Part shown: piece by piece, positions 34,375 through 42,622 of the stretch
Position numbering within the stretch: the first letter of the stretch is position 1
How the letters are laid out: each line of letters starts with the position of its first letter
NCBI RefSeq assembly: GCF_020885975.1
Contig: NZ_AP025183.1
Location: 1,488,001-1,552,000, forward strand
Source of the DNA: Flavobacterium ammonificans
GTDB taxonomy: Bacteria > Bacteroidota > Bacteroidia > Flavobacteriales > Flavobacteriaceae
Length of the DNA stretch: 64,000 nucleotides
Direction: 5' to 3'
Made by a program: the position numbers and the translations under genes
Notes under the pieces: generated by a model
What the model saw: the letters and a program-made list of their open reading frames with translations, nothing else
Databases searched by the model: none
Told to the model about the DNA's origin: nothing

Positions 34375-35430
34375 TTGAAAGCAACCTATCACAAGTATTT
34401 ACTGCATTTTAAACGTCCTTCGGGAACTTCCAGAGGAGTTATGACGGATAAGGAAACCTGGTTTATCGTTTTGGAACAAGACGGCAAAAAGGGAATAGGC
34501 GAGTGTGGAATACTTCGTGGGCTTAGTTGTGATGATCGTCCGGATTACGAAGAAAAATTGGCCTGGACTTGTGCTAATATTCATTTGGGTAAAGACTTGC
34601 TTTGGGAAACCTTGATGGAATTTCCTTCGATTCAATTTGGAGTAGAGATGGCATTCCAATCTTTGGAGAGCGAAACACCTTTTTTACTCTTTCCTTCTGA
34701 CTTTACTGAAGGTCAAAAATCGATTCCAATTAACGGGCTGATTTGGATGGGAGAGGAAGCGTTTATGAAGGAACAAATTGAAGAAAAATTAGCAGATGGA
34801 TTTCGATGTGTAAAATTGAAAATAGGCGCAATTGATTTTGAAAAAGAATTGCAATTATTGCGATTTATCCGAGCTAATTTTACTGCTGAAGAAGTTGAAA
34901 TACGAGTAGATGCTAACGGTGCTTTTGATAAAAATAAAGCTTTAGATAAATTAATTCAATTATCTGGATTTGATTTACATAGTATTGAACAACCTATTGA
35001 AAAAAACAATACTGACAGTATGTCAGAGCTATGTAAAACCACGCCATTTCCAATTGCTTTAGACGAGGAGTTGATTGGTGTTTTTGGACTGGAAGAAAAA
35101 GAGGCCTTATTGCGAAAAATCAAACCTCAATATATTATTTTGAAGCCTAGTTTCGTAGGTGGATTTAGAGGCACGCAAGAGTGGATTTCATTAGCTGAAA
35201 AGCACCAAATAGGTTGGTGGATTACTTCGGCTTTAGAAAGTAATATTGGATTGAATGCTATAGCTCAATGGACTTTTTTACAGAACAATCAAATGCCTCA
35301 AGGATTAGGAACTGGAGCCTTATATACTAATAATTTTGATTGTCCTTTGACTGTTGATCAAGGACAATTATGGTACAGGAAGAGTTCTCCTTGGTCGAAT
35401 TTAAACCTAAATGAATTGGAATCACAATAA
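34375..35430 (+). CDS. menC: o-succinylbenzoate synthase
   Basis: Enolase-superfamily dehydratase converting SHCHC to o-succinylbenzoate; 351 residues. The lysine pair of the barrel is in GFRCVKLKIGAIDFEKEL (KxK), the metal ligands in EIRVDANGAFD, LHSIEQPIEKN and PIALDEELIG, and the second catalytic lysine in QYIILKPSFVGGF. The start is TTG at 34375, 6 bases after the TPR gene; no ATG is available nearby and KATYHKYLLHFKRPSGTSRG is the correct N-terminus. Confidence 0.95.
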   Translation: MKATYHKYLLHFKRPSGTSRGVMTDKETWFIVLEQDGKKGIGECGILRGLSCDDRPDYEEKLAWTCANIHLGKDLLWETLMEFPSIQFGVEMAFQSLESETPFLLFPSDFTEGQKSIPINGLIWMGEEAFMKEQIEEKLADGFRCVKLKIGAIDFEKELQLLRFIRANFTAEEVEIRVDANGAFDKNKALDKLIQLSGFDLHSIEQPIEKNNTDSMSELCKTTPFPIALDEELIGVFGLEEKEALLRKIKPQYIILKPSFVGGFRGTQEWISLAEKHQIGWWITSALESNIGLNAIAQWTFLQNNQMPQGLGTGALYTNNFDCPLTVDQGQLWYRKSSPWSNLNLNELESQ

Positions 35431-35542
35431 AATTAGTTGTATTCTCAATTTTTATAATGTTTTTTTAAATTTTAAATATTTTTGAAGCATTTTTTATTCG
35501 ATAATTTATAAATTCGTAATTTAATTTAAATTGTATTGTTAA

Positions 35543-38500
35543 ATGGATTCACAAACTCCTTATATTCCTATCAATAAAGTAAGAATTGTAACCGCAGCGT
35601 CGCTTTTTGACGGACACGATGCAGCCATTAACATCATGCGAAGAATCATACAAGCCACTGGTGTAGAGGTAATTCATCTTGGACATGACAGAAGCGTTGA
35701 AGAAGTTGTAAATACTGCCATTCAAGAAGATGCGAATGCAATTGCAATGACGTCTTATCAAGGAGGTCACAACGAGTATTTCAAATACATGTACGATTTA
35801 CTTAAGGAAAAAGGAGCTGGTCATATCAAAATATTTGGCGGAGGCGGAGGCGTTATCTTACCTTCAGAAATTTCAGAATTACACGAGTACGGCATCGAAA
35901 GAATTTATTCTCCAGATGATGGCCGTGCTATGGGATTACAAGGTATGATTAATGATTTGGTCAAACGTTCCGATTATCCAATTGGAGATAAATTAACGGG
36001 TGAATTATCGCACATAGAAGAAAAAAATCCAACAGCTATTGCACGATTAATTTCGGCTGCTGAGAATTTTCCAGAAATTGCTAAATCGGTTTTTGACGAA
36101 ATTCACCAAAAGAATGAAACCTCTAAAATTCCTGTTTTGGGCATTACCGGTACAGGTGGCGCAGGAAAATCATCTTTAGTAGATGAATTGGTTCGTCGTT
36201 TTTTAATCGATTTCCCAGAAAAAACAATCGGATTGATTTCGGTTGACCCCTCAAAACGTAAGACTGGTGGCGCTTTATTGGGCGATAGAATTCGTATGAA
36301 TGCGATTAACAATTCAAGAGTTTATATGCGTTCGTTGGCTACTCGTCAATCCAATTTGGCCTTATCAAAATATGTAGCTGAAGCAATTGAAGTTCTGAAA
36401 GCGGCTAAATACGATATCATAATTTTAGAAACGTCTGGAATTGGACAATCGGATACCGAAATTTTAGAACATTCAGATGTTTCGTTATACGTAATGACTC
36501 CCGAGTTTGGAGCTGCAACACAGTTAGAAAAAATCGATATGTTGGATTTTGCCGATTTAGTGGCGCTGAATAAATTCGACAAACGTGGTGCTTTAGATGC
36601 CATTCGTGATGTAAAAAAACAATACCAACGCAATCATAATTTATGGGATGTAGATACAGATAAGATGCCAATTTTTGGAACTATCGCTTCACAATTCAAC
36701 GATCCAGGAATGAATACGCTGTACAAATCCATAATGGATAAGATTGTAGAAAAAACAGGAGCTGATTTACAATCGACTTTTGAAATTACGCGTGAAATGA
36801 GCGAGAAGATTTTCGTAATTCCACCTCATAGAACCCGTTATTTATCTGAAATTGCAGAAAACAATAGAAAATACGATGAAACGGTACTTTCTCAAGTAGA
36901 AGTAGCTCAAAAATTATACGGAATTTTTAAAACTGTGGAATCGGTTAACGGTAATTTACCACAATTAGATAAAGCAGGAATAGTTGAAGATTCTTTAAAA
37001 ATCAATGCCGATAACAAAGATTTCGTTTCGTTATTGACTAAAGAATTCGACCGAGTAAAAATGAACCTTGACCCTTACAACTGGGAAATCATTTTAACTT
37101 GGGACGAAAAAGTGAATAAATATAAAAATCCAGTGTATAGTTTTAAAGTTCGAGATAAAGAAATTAAAATTGCAACACATACCGAATCGCTTTCGCATTT
37201 GCAAATTCCAAAGGTAGCTTTGCCAAAATACCAAGCTTGGGGCGATATTTTAAAATGGAATTTACAAGAAAATGTTCCTGGAGAATTCCCTTTTGCTTCT
37301 GGATTGTATCCATTTAAAAGAGAAGGCGAAGATCCAAGTAGAATGTTTGCAGGTGAAGGAGGACCAGAACGAACTAACAAGCGTTTTCACTATGTTTCTG
37401 CAGGATTGCCAGCAAAACGATTATCAACGGCTTTTGATTCGGTGACTTTGTACGGAAATGACCCTCACATTCGTCCTGATATTTATGGAAAAATTGGTAA
37501 TGCTGGAGTTTCAATTTGTTGTTTAGACGATGCAAAAAAATTGTATTCTGGTTTCGATTTGAGTCATCCAATGACTTCTGTTTCCATGACAATTAATGGA
37601 CCAGCACCAATGTTGTTGGGCTTCTTTATGAATGCGGCCATCGATCAAAACTGTGAAAAATACATTATTGAAAATGGTTTGCAGGCTGAAGTTGAAGCTA
37701 AAATCAACGAAATTTATAAGCAAAAAGGGGTAACACGTCCTTCGTATCAAGGCGATTTACCAGAAGGGAATAATGGATTAGGGTTGATGCTTTTAGGCGT
37801 AACGGGAGATCAAGTTTTACCTTTTGAGGTGTATCAAGATATAAAAATCAAAACTTTAGCACAAGTACGTGGTACGGTTCAAGCGGATATTTTAAAAGAA
37901 GATCAAGCACAAAATACTTGTATTTTCTCTACTGAATTTGCTTTACGATTAATGGGTGATGTACAGGAGTATTTCATCAAACAAAACGTTCGTAATTTTT
38001 ATTCGGTTTCTATTTCAGGTTATCACATTGCTGAAGCAGGAGCGAACCCAATTACGCAATTGGCATTCACTTTAGCCAATGGTTTCACTTATGTAGAATA
38101 CTATTTGAGTCGCGGAATGAACATCAACGATTTCGGTCCGAATTTATCATTCTTTTTCTCTAACGGAGTGGATCCAGAATATGCGGTTATTGGTCGTGTA
38201 GCTCGTAAAATTTGGGCGAAAGCCATGAAAAACAAATACGGAGCCAACGAAAGAGCGCAAATGTTGAAATACCACATTCAAACTTCTGGGCGTTCGTTAC
38301 ATGCGCAAGAAATTGATTTTAATGATATTCGTACTACACTACAAGCTTTGTATGCGATTTACGACAATTGTAATTCCTTACATACGAATGCGTATGACGA
38401 AGCCATTACTACTCCAACAGAAGAATCAGTTCGTAGAGCTATGGCAATTCAGTTGATTATTAATAAAGAATTAGGTTTGGCGAAAAACGAAAATCCAATT

Positions 38501-38968
38501 CAAGGTTCGTTTATTATTGAAGAATTAACCGATTTAGTCGAAGAGGCTGTTTTACAAGAATTCGACCGAATTACAGAACGTGGCGGAGTATTGGGTGCAA
38601 TGGAAACCATGTACCAACGTTCCAAAATTCAGGAAGAAAGTTTGTATTACGAAACCTTGAAACATACAGGTGAATTTCCGATTATTGGTGTAAATACCTT
38701 CTTAAGTTCAAAAGGTTCACCAACTGTTATTCCTGCAGAGGTTATCCGTGCAACGGAAGAAGAAAAACAATATCAAATTGATATGTTGCATAATCTACAT
38801 CATTCGGGCGCCGAAAAAGTAACTGAACAATTGAACAGTATTCAAGACGCAGCGATTAATAATCAAAATATTTTTGAAAAGTTAATGGAGGCTACCAAAG
38901 TATGTTCGTTAGGACAAATTACCAATGCGTTGTTTGAAGTGGGTGGACAATACAGACGAAATATGTAA
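35543..38968 (+). CDS. icmF: Fused isobutyryl-CoA mutase IcmF
   Basis: A coenzyme B12-dependent acyl-CoA mutase fused to its own G-protein chaperone, 1141 residues. Residues 1 to about 150 bind B12 ([16 protein letters not shown], ligand H25). About 195-420 are the MeaB-like GTPase with P-loop [12 protein letters not shown] (200-211). About 560-1100 are the mutase barrel. Two residues that set substrate choice support isobutyryl-CoA rather than methylmalonyl-CoA: F591 (GLYPFKREG) where methylmalonyl-CoA mutase has tyrosine, and Q790 (DQAQNTCIF) where it has the carboxylate-binding arginine. The alignment was by eye. The gene ends in a strong terminator before the tmRNA gene. Confidence 0.93.
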   Translation: MDSQTPYIPINKVRIVTAASLFDGHDAAINIMRRIIQATGVEVIHLGHDRSVEEVVNTAIQEDANAIAMTSYQGGHNEYFKYMYDLLKEKGAGHIKIFGGGGGVILPSEISELHEYGIERIYSPDDGRAMGLQGMINDLVKRSDYPIGDKLTGELSHIEEKNPTAIARLISAAENFPEIAKSVFDEIHQKNETSKIPVLGITGTGGAGKSSLVDELVRRFLIDFPEKTIGLISVDPSKRKTGGALLGDRIRMNAINNSRVYMRSLATRQSNLALSKYVAEAIEVLKAAKYDIIILETSGIGQSDTEILEHSDVSLYVMTPEFGAATQLEKIDMLDFADLVALNKFDKRGALDAIRDVKKQYQRNHNLWDVDTDKMPIFGTIASQFNDPGMNTLYKSIMDKIVEKTGADLQSTFEITREMSEKIFVIPPHRTRYLSEIAENNRKYDETVLSQVEVAQKLYGIFKTVESVNGNLPQLDKAGIVEDSLKINADNKDFVSLLTKEFDRVKMNLDPYNWEIILTWDEKVNKYKNPVYSFKVRDKEIKIATHTESLSHLQIPKVALPKYQAWGDILKWNLQENVPGEFPFASGLYPFKREGEDPSRMFAGEGGPERTNKRFHYVSAGLPAKRLSTAFDSVTLYGNDPHIRPDIYGKIGNAGVSICCLDDAKKLYSGFDLSHPMTSVSMTINGPAPMLLGFFMNAAIDQNCEKYIIENGLQAEVEAKINEIYKQKGVTRPSYQGDLPEGNNGLGLMLLGVTGDQVLPFEVYQDIKIKTLAQVRGTVQADILKEDQAQNTCIFSTEFALRLMGDVQEYFIKQNVRNFYSVSISGYHIAEAGANPITQLAFTLANGFTYVEYYLSRGMNINDFGPNLSFFFSNGVDPEYAVIGRVARKIWAKAMKNKYGANERAQMLKYHIQTSGRSLHAQEIDFNDIRTTLQALYAIYDNCNSLHTNAYDEAITTPTEESVRRAMAIQLIINKELGLAKNENPIQGSFIIEELTDLVEEAVLQEFDRITERGGVLGAMETMYQRSKIQEESLYYETLKHTGEFPIIGVNTFLSSKGSPTVIPAEVIRATEEEKQYQIDMLHNLHHSGAEKVTEQLNSIQDAAINNQNIFEKLMEATKVCSLGQITNALFEVGGQYRRNM

Positions 38969-39002
38969 TTGACTTATAAATGAAATTATAGTTTTTTAAA
39001 AA

Positions 39003-39038
39003 AAAAACCTGATAATCAATTGATTATCAGGTTTTTTT
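39003..39038. terminator. Perfect palindromic terminator, icmF / ssrA
   Basis: ACCTGATAATCA / TGATTATCAGGT with flanking A and T runs: an almost perfect palindrome. It closes icmF on the plus strand and the tmRNA gene on the minus strand. Confidence 0.95.
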
Positions 39039-39039
39039 G

Positions 39040-39433
39040 TGGAGTCGCCGGGAATCGAACCCGGGTCCAAACAAGCAACTAAAGAGCTTTCTACAGGCTT
39101 GTTTCCTGATTGAATTTTCGATGTTTTGCTAGGCCAGAAACAGCCACAAAACACTTAGTTTTTTTATTTTCAAGTACCGCCCAAAACTTACGATACTCTA
39201 GGTTTATATTTACGATTCCCCTAGATCAAATGCTATAAACCAAAGCCTTTGAGGAGAATCCTGCTTTCCTACCTGGTAGGACGAGGCTAATCTTACTATG
39301 ATTCAGATTATGCAGCAAGAGCGTAGTTTCCTTCGCCGTGTAAAAAGTGTGAAGCCTTTTATTAACGAGAATTACTTCAGTTCTCGACCTGCTTACTTTT
39401 CAATTCGACTTGCTGTCAAAACCAGTCGACCCC
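39040..39433 (-). ncRNA. ssrA: Transfer-messenger RNA (tmRNA)
   Basis: About 394 nt on the minus strand. The 5' end GGGGTCG (39433-39427) pairs with the 3' CGACTCC (39047-39041) to form the acceptor stem, with one GU pair. The T arm CCGGGTTCGATTCCCGG is perfect. The tag reading frame (39337-39308) encodes GEGNYALAA followed by TAA; YALAA is the protease-degron end found across bacteria. The 3' CCA is not encoded, since the genome reads ACA after the acceptor strand. Its protein partner SmpB is encoded at 22.3-22.8 kb. Confidence 0.96.
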
Positions 39434-39554
39434 ATAATGACCTGGAATAGTCAAAAACTGTTCCGAAAATGGAGTTGCAAAGGTAAATCTTTTTTAATGA
39501 TAAAAACGAATTGATTTTGGTAATTCAAATTCCAAATCATAAATCATATAATAG

Positions 39555-39603
39555 TCCCGAAGCGTCGGGATCGAATATCGTATATCGTCCCGAAGCGTCG
39601 GGA
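39555..39603. repeat. Two copies of a 16-bp hairpin repeat, TCCCGAAGCGTCGGGA
   Basis: Identical copies at 39555-39570 and 39588-39603, 33 bases apart. Each is a perfect hairpin with TCCCGA/TCGGGA arms and an AGCG loop. AT-rich ATATCG units lie between and after them (CGAATATCGTATATCG, TATATCGAATATC). The pair is intergenic, between the ssrA promoter side and the end of the serine hydrolase gene, and is much more GC-rich than the surroundings. It may be a small REP-like or MITE-like element; no T run follows, so it is a poor terminator. Confidence 0.75.
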
Positions 39604-39629
39604 TTGTATATCGAATATCATATATCGAA

Positions 39630-40829
39630 TTATTCTTCAGTATCCATTTCAAATGGGTAATCGCCAAATAAAGGAGCTACTTTTTTTACATTATAAGTAC
39701 TTTTATTCATCTTATTGGACAAAGCAATAATAGTTACTTGTTCTTTTGGAAGTGTTATGTAAGATGAAGTATTTCCGTGCCACCAACCGTTATGAAAATA
39801 AAAATTCTGACCTGTTTTCCAATTAATCATTCGTATGCCTAGACCATAATTTTTCTCACCTTCCTTTTCTTTGCTGTAGCCAACATAGACTTGTTTAGCT
39901 AATTCTGGCTCTAAAAAATCTTTTCTATTTCTAGCTCGGTCGAATTTTAACAAATCTCTAGCGGTTGAAAATATATTTTTGTCTCCATAAACCTCATCGA
40001 GATAATCTTTACCGATTTCTATTCCATTGGCTTTGTAGGAAGGAACAATCCGATTTTTATCTTTCTCATAGTCGAATACGAATGTATTAGTCATTCCTAG
40101 AGGTTTGAAAATCATTTCAGCCATAGCGTCTTTATAACTAGTGCCTGTTATTTTTTCTATGATTAATGCTAACAATGCATAATTAGTATTGCAATAAGCA
40201 AATCGGGTATTGGCTTTGGATTCTACACCTATATTTTTGGTAGCTAAAATGTTTAATATGTCTTGATTTTTCAATCTGTTACGTCTGTCCCAAACGCCGT
40301 CATTTCTATCTGTAAAATAGGCGTAATTACGCAGTCCACTTCGGTGGTTGAGTAACATTCTTACTGTTATATCTTCAAAAGGAAATTCTTTTAAAATGGA
40401 TTTCACTTTTTGATCTAAACTCAAACGTTTGGCATTCGCAAGTTTTAAAACTGCAGCCGCTGTAATTACTTTACTTACTGAGGCTATGTGTAATGGAGTA
40501 GATGCGGTAATTGTATCTTTTTTATTGAAGTTGGCTAATCCATCGTATTTTTCAAAAACAATTTGACCGTTTTTTGCAACTAAAAAAGCACCATTAGCTC
40601 TTTTTTTAGGCCAATTCTTATTGTAAAAATGAGCAATTTTTTTACGAGTATTTGAAATAAAGTTGCCATCTAATGAAGGTTCTTCTACCAAAGGCTTCAT
40701 TTTTGGCAAAACATTTTTAGGAAGTTCAGAATCTTTTATAGTGTTTTCGAATTCTACTTTTTTACATGAACTTACTAGAAAAAGTAATAGTACAATTGAC
40801 AGAGAATAGGATGTATTAATATATTTCAT
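39630..40829 (-). CDS. Serine hydrolase lipoprotein (class C beta-lactamase-like)
   Basis: A penicillin-binding-protein-like hydrolase of 399 residues. The lipobox ends at C22 (LLLFLVSSC), so it is a membrane-anchored lipoprotein. The catalytic motifs are HIASVSKVITAAAVL (SxxK), YCNTNYALL (YxN) and FHNGWWHGNTS (the HxG position of this family). Such proteins include esterases, D-amino peptidases and D-alanyl-D-alanine carboxypeptidases; it need not confer drug resistance. A TATATTTG promoter box lies 19 bases upstream. Confidence 0.9.
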   Translation of the reverse strand: MKYINTSYSLSIVLLLFLVSSCKKVEFENTIKDSELPKNVLPKMKPLVEEPSLDGNFISNTRKKIAHFYNKNWPKKRANGAFLVAKNGQIVFEKYDGLANFNKKDTITASTPLHIASVSKVITAAAVLKLANAKRLSLDQKVKSILKEFPFEDITVRMLLNHRSGLRNYAYFTDRNDGVWDRRNRLKNQDILNILATKNIGVESKANTRFAYCNTNYALLALIIEKITGTSYKDAMAEMIFKPLGMTNTFVFDYEKDKNRIVPSYKANGIEIGKDYLDEVYGDKNIFSTARDLLKFDRARNRKDFLEPELAKQVYVGYSKEKEGEKNYGLGIRMINWKTGQNFYFHNGWWHGNTSSYITLPKEQVTIIALSNKMNKSTYNVKKVAPLFGDYPFEMDTEE

Positions 40830-40848
40830 TTTTGTGGCACTTGATGCA

Positions 40849-40856
40849 CAAATATA
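40849..40856 (-). promoter_or_regulatory. Promoter -7 element of the serine hydrolase gene
   Basis: TATATTTG on the minus strand (perfect TAnnTTTG), 19 bases before the ATG. Confidence 0.55.
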
Positions 40857-40997
40857 TTGAATACATCTATTTTAGAATACTTTTTTTAAATTATCAATCA
40901 CTTTTTATTCACATATTTTGTTATTAAATTTCTAATTTATTGTATTTCAATCTTTTTTAAAAATAGATTGCTATTGAATTCTTAAAATAGTTTTAAG

Positions 40998-41031
40998 TTG
41001 ATTTTTTAATTATTAAATTTGTGAGGTTACA
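40998..41031 (+). promoter_or_regulatory. Promoter of the lysine-ketoglutarate-reductase-like gene
   Basis: TTG (40998-41000), 23 bases, TAAATTTG (41024-41031): both Bacteroidota promoter elements with allowed spacing, 22 bases before the ATG. Confidence 0.6.
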
Positions 41032-41053
41032 TACCTAATAAAATTAGTAAATT

Positions 41054-42271
41054 ATGAGTAAAAGCGCTCTTAGATTTGGAATTATTCGAGAACGTAAAAA
41101 TCCCCCTGATCGAAGAGTGGTTTTGTCGCCAACTGCTATAGTTCAGCTACAACAGCTGTATCCTACTGCTCAATTTGTAGTAGAAAGTTCAGAAAATCGT
41201 GTATATAAAGACGAAGACTATCAATCTTTAGGGATAGAAGTGACTGATAATGTTGCTGATTGTGATGTTTTAATTGGAGTTAAGGAAGTGCCTTTAGTTA
41301 ATTTAATTCCAAATAAATCCTATTTCTTTTTTTCTCATACAATTAAAAAGCAGCCTCATAATCAAGCGCTTTTGAGGGAAATTTTGGAAAACAATATTAC
41401 ATTATACGATCATGAAACCATAGTTGATGCCGATGAAAAGCGACTTATCGGTTTCGGTAAATATGCAGGAATAGTAGGAACGTATAATGCGTTCAGGGCT
41501 TTTGGAGTAAAATTTGAATTGTTTAAGTTACCCAAAGCTGAAACCTTATCGGATCAAGCCATGTTAATTTCATATTTGAAACGTCAGGTCTTACCTCCCT
41601 TAAAAATTGTAGTAACAGGTACAGGAAAAGTAGGTTCTGGTTGTATCGAAATGTTGGATGCAATGAAAATTAAGCGTGTTGGTGTGGCTGATTTTTTATC
41701 GAAAAAATATACTCAAGCGGTTTATGTACAAATAGATGTATTGGAGTATAACAAAAGAAAAGATGGAGGATCAACCGATAACAATGATTTTTATCACCAT
41801 CCAGAAGAGTATGAATCTGATTTTGCCAGATTTGCTAATGTAGCAGATATTGCAATTTTTGGACATTTTTATGGCAATGGAGCGCCTCAAATTCTTTCTC
41901 GTGAGATGCTAAAATCACAAGATTGCAAGATCAAAGTTATAGCTGATATTTCCTGTGATGTAGATGGTCCAATTGCGTGTACAGTTCGCGCTTCTACAAT
42001 CGCTGAACCTTTTTACGGTTATTTACCTTCTGAGGGAACCGAAGTAGATGTTTTTCATCCAGCAGCAATTGTTGTAATGGCTGTTGATAATTTACCTTGT
42101 GAGTTGCCTAAAGACGCTAGTGATGGCTTTGGAGAACAGTTCATTAAGCATGTGTTTCCAGCACTAATGAGCGGCGATGTAGACGGACTTTTGCATCGAG
42201 CTAAAATTACAGATAGCGGTAGATTAACCGATAGATTTAAATACTTGCAAGATTATGTAGATTTAGGATAG
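41054..42271 (+). CDS. Lysine-ketoglutarate reductase / saccharopine dehydrogenase-like oxidoreductase
   Basis: A 405-residue NAD(P)-dependent enzyme of the AlaDh/PNT superfamily. The N-terminal domain has FGIIRERKNPPDRRVVLSPT and CDVLIGVKEVPLVNLIPNKS, then YFFFSHTIKKQPHN, DHETIVDADEKRLIGFGKYA, all closely resembling the lysine-ketoglutarate reductase half of AASS and fungal LYS1. The Rossmann part is LKIVVTGTGKVGSGCIEMLD. It is annotated in relatives simply as NAD(P)-dependent oxidoreductase or alanine dehydrogenase. No partner saccharopine-glutamate-forming enzyme is nearby, so the pathway is unproven. Confidence 0.8.
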   Translation: MSKSALRFGIIRERKNPPDRRVVLSPTAIVQLQQLYPTAQFVVESSENRVYKDEDYQSLGIEVTDNVADCDVLIGVKEVPLVNLIPNKSYFFFSHTIKKQPHNQALLREILENNITLYDHETIVDADEKRLIGFGKYAGIVGTYNAFRAFGVKFELFKLPKAETLSDQAMLISYLKRQVLPPLKIVVTGTGKVGSGCIEMLDAMKIKRVGVADFLSKKYTQAVYVQIDVLEYNKRKDGGSTDNNDFYHHPEEYESDFARFANVADIAIFGHFYGNGAPQILSREMLKSQDCKIKVIADISCDVDGPIACTVRASTIAEPFYGYLPSEGTEVDVFHPAAIVVMAVDNLPCELPKDASDGFGEQFIKHVFPALMSGDVDGLLHRAKITDSGRLTDRFKYLQDYVDLG

Positions 42272-42323
42272 GCACTAGTAAGGTCTATCTTGAAATTTTA
42301 ACGATTTGTTTTTTATTTTTTTG

Positions 42324-42354
42324 TTGTCGGGACAAAATATTAAACTTACATTTG
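42324..42354 (+). promoter_or_regulatory. Strong promoter of the 56-residue membrane protein gene
   Basis: TTG (42324-42326), 20 bases, TACATTTG (42347-42354): a full-consensus Bacteroidota promoter. The ATG is 28 bases downstream. Confidence 0.75.
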
Positions 42355-42382
42355 TACTTGTATACACTTAATTCCGGAAAAT

Positions 42383-42553
42383 ATGTTTACTTTTTCACAG
42401 TACTTAGGCTTTTTACTTTTCTTAACTATTTTGACAATGGGTTTTTGGCTAATGTTTTTTTTAGTTGGATTCGTGTCGTATTGGGTAGGTGGAGCTTCTT
42501 GGGAAGCTTACAAAGAAAAGAAAGCAAAAAAGAAAGAAGAGCAATCTAATTAA
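42383..42553 (+). CDS. Small membrane protein, 56 residues, unknown function
   Basis: ATG at 42383 to TAA at 42551-42553. The protein starts MFTFSQYLGFLLFLTILTMG, continues through a hydrophobic helix-like run (FWLMFFLVGFVSYWVGGASW) and ends in a very basic tail (EAYKEKKAKKKEEQSN). This reads as two short membrane segments or one hairpin with a cytoplasmic charged tail. It has a consensus promoter and its own terminator, which supports a real gene. A longer 65-codon frame in the +1 register starts at 42352 inside the promoter and is not credible. I do not recognise the family. Confidence 0.78.
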   Translation: MFTFSQYLGFLLFLTILTMGFWLMFFLVGFVSYWVGGASWEAYKEKKAKKKEEQSN

Positions 42554-42569
42554 ATAGTTTGTTTTACAA

Positions 42570-42599
42570 AAAAAAAGCTCCATTTATGGAGCTTTTTTT
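42570..42599. terminator. Terminator of the small membrane protein gene
   Basis: AGCTCCAT / ATGGAGCT with a 2-base loop, A run before and T run after; it also faces the convergent TonB-dependent receptor gene. Confidence 0.9.
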
Positions 42600-42622
42600 A
42601 TGAATTAACCTAACCTATACTT

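Noticed and set aside
42352..42549. 65-codon frame starting with TTG at 42352
   Set aside because: Its start lies inside the -7 box of the promoter, and the 56-residue frame at 42383 has better membrane and tail features.
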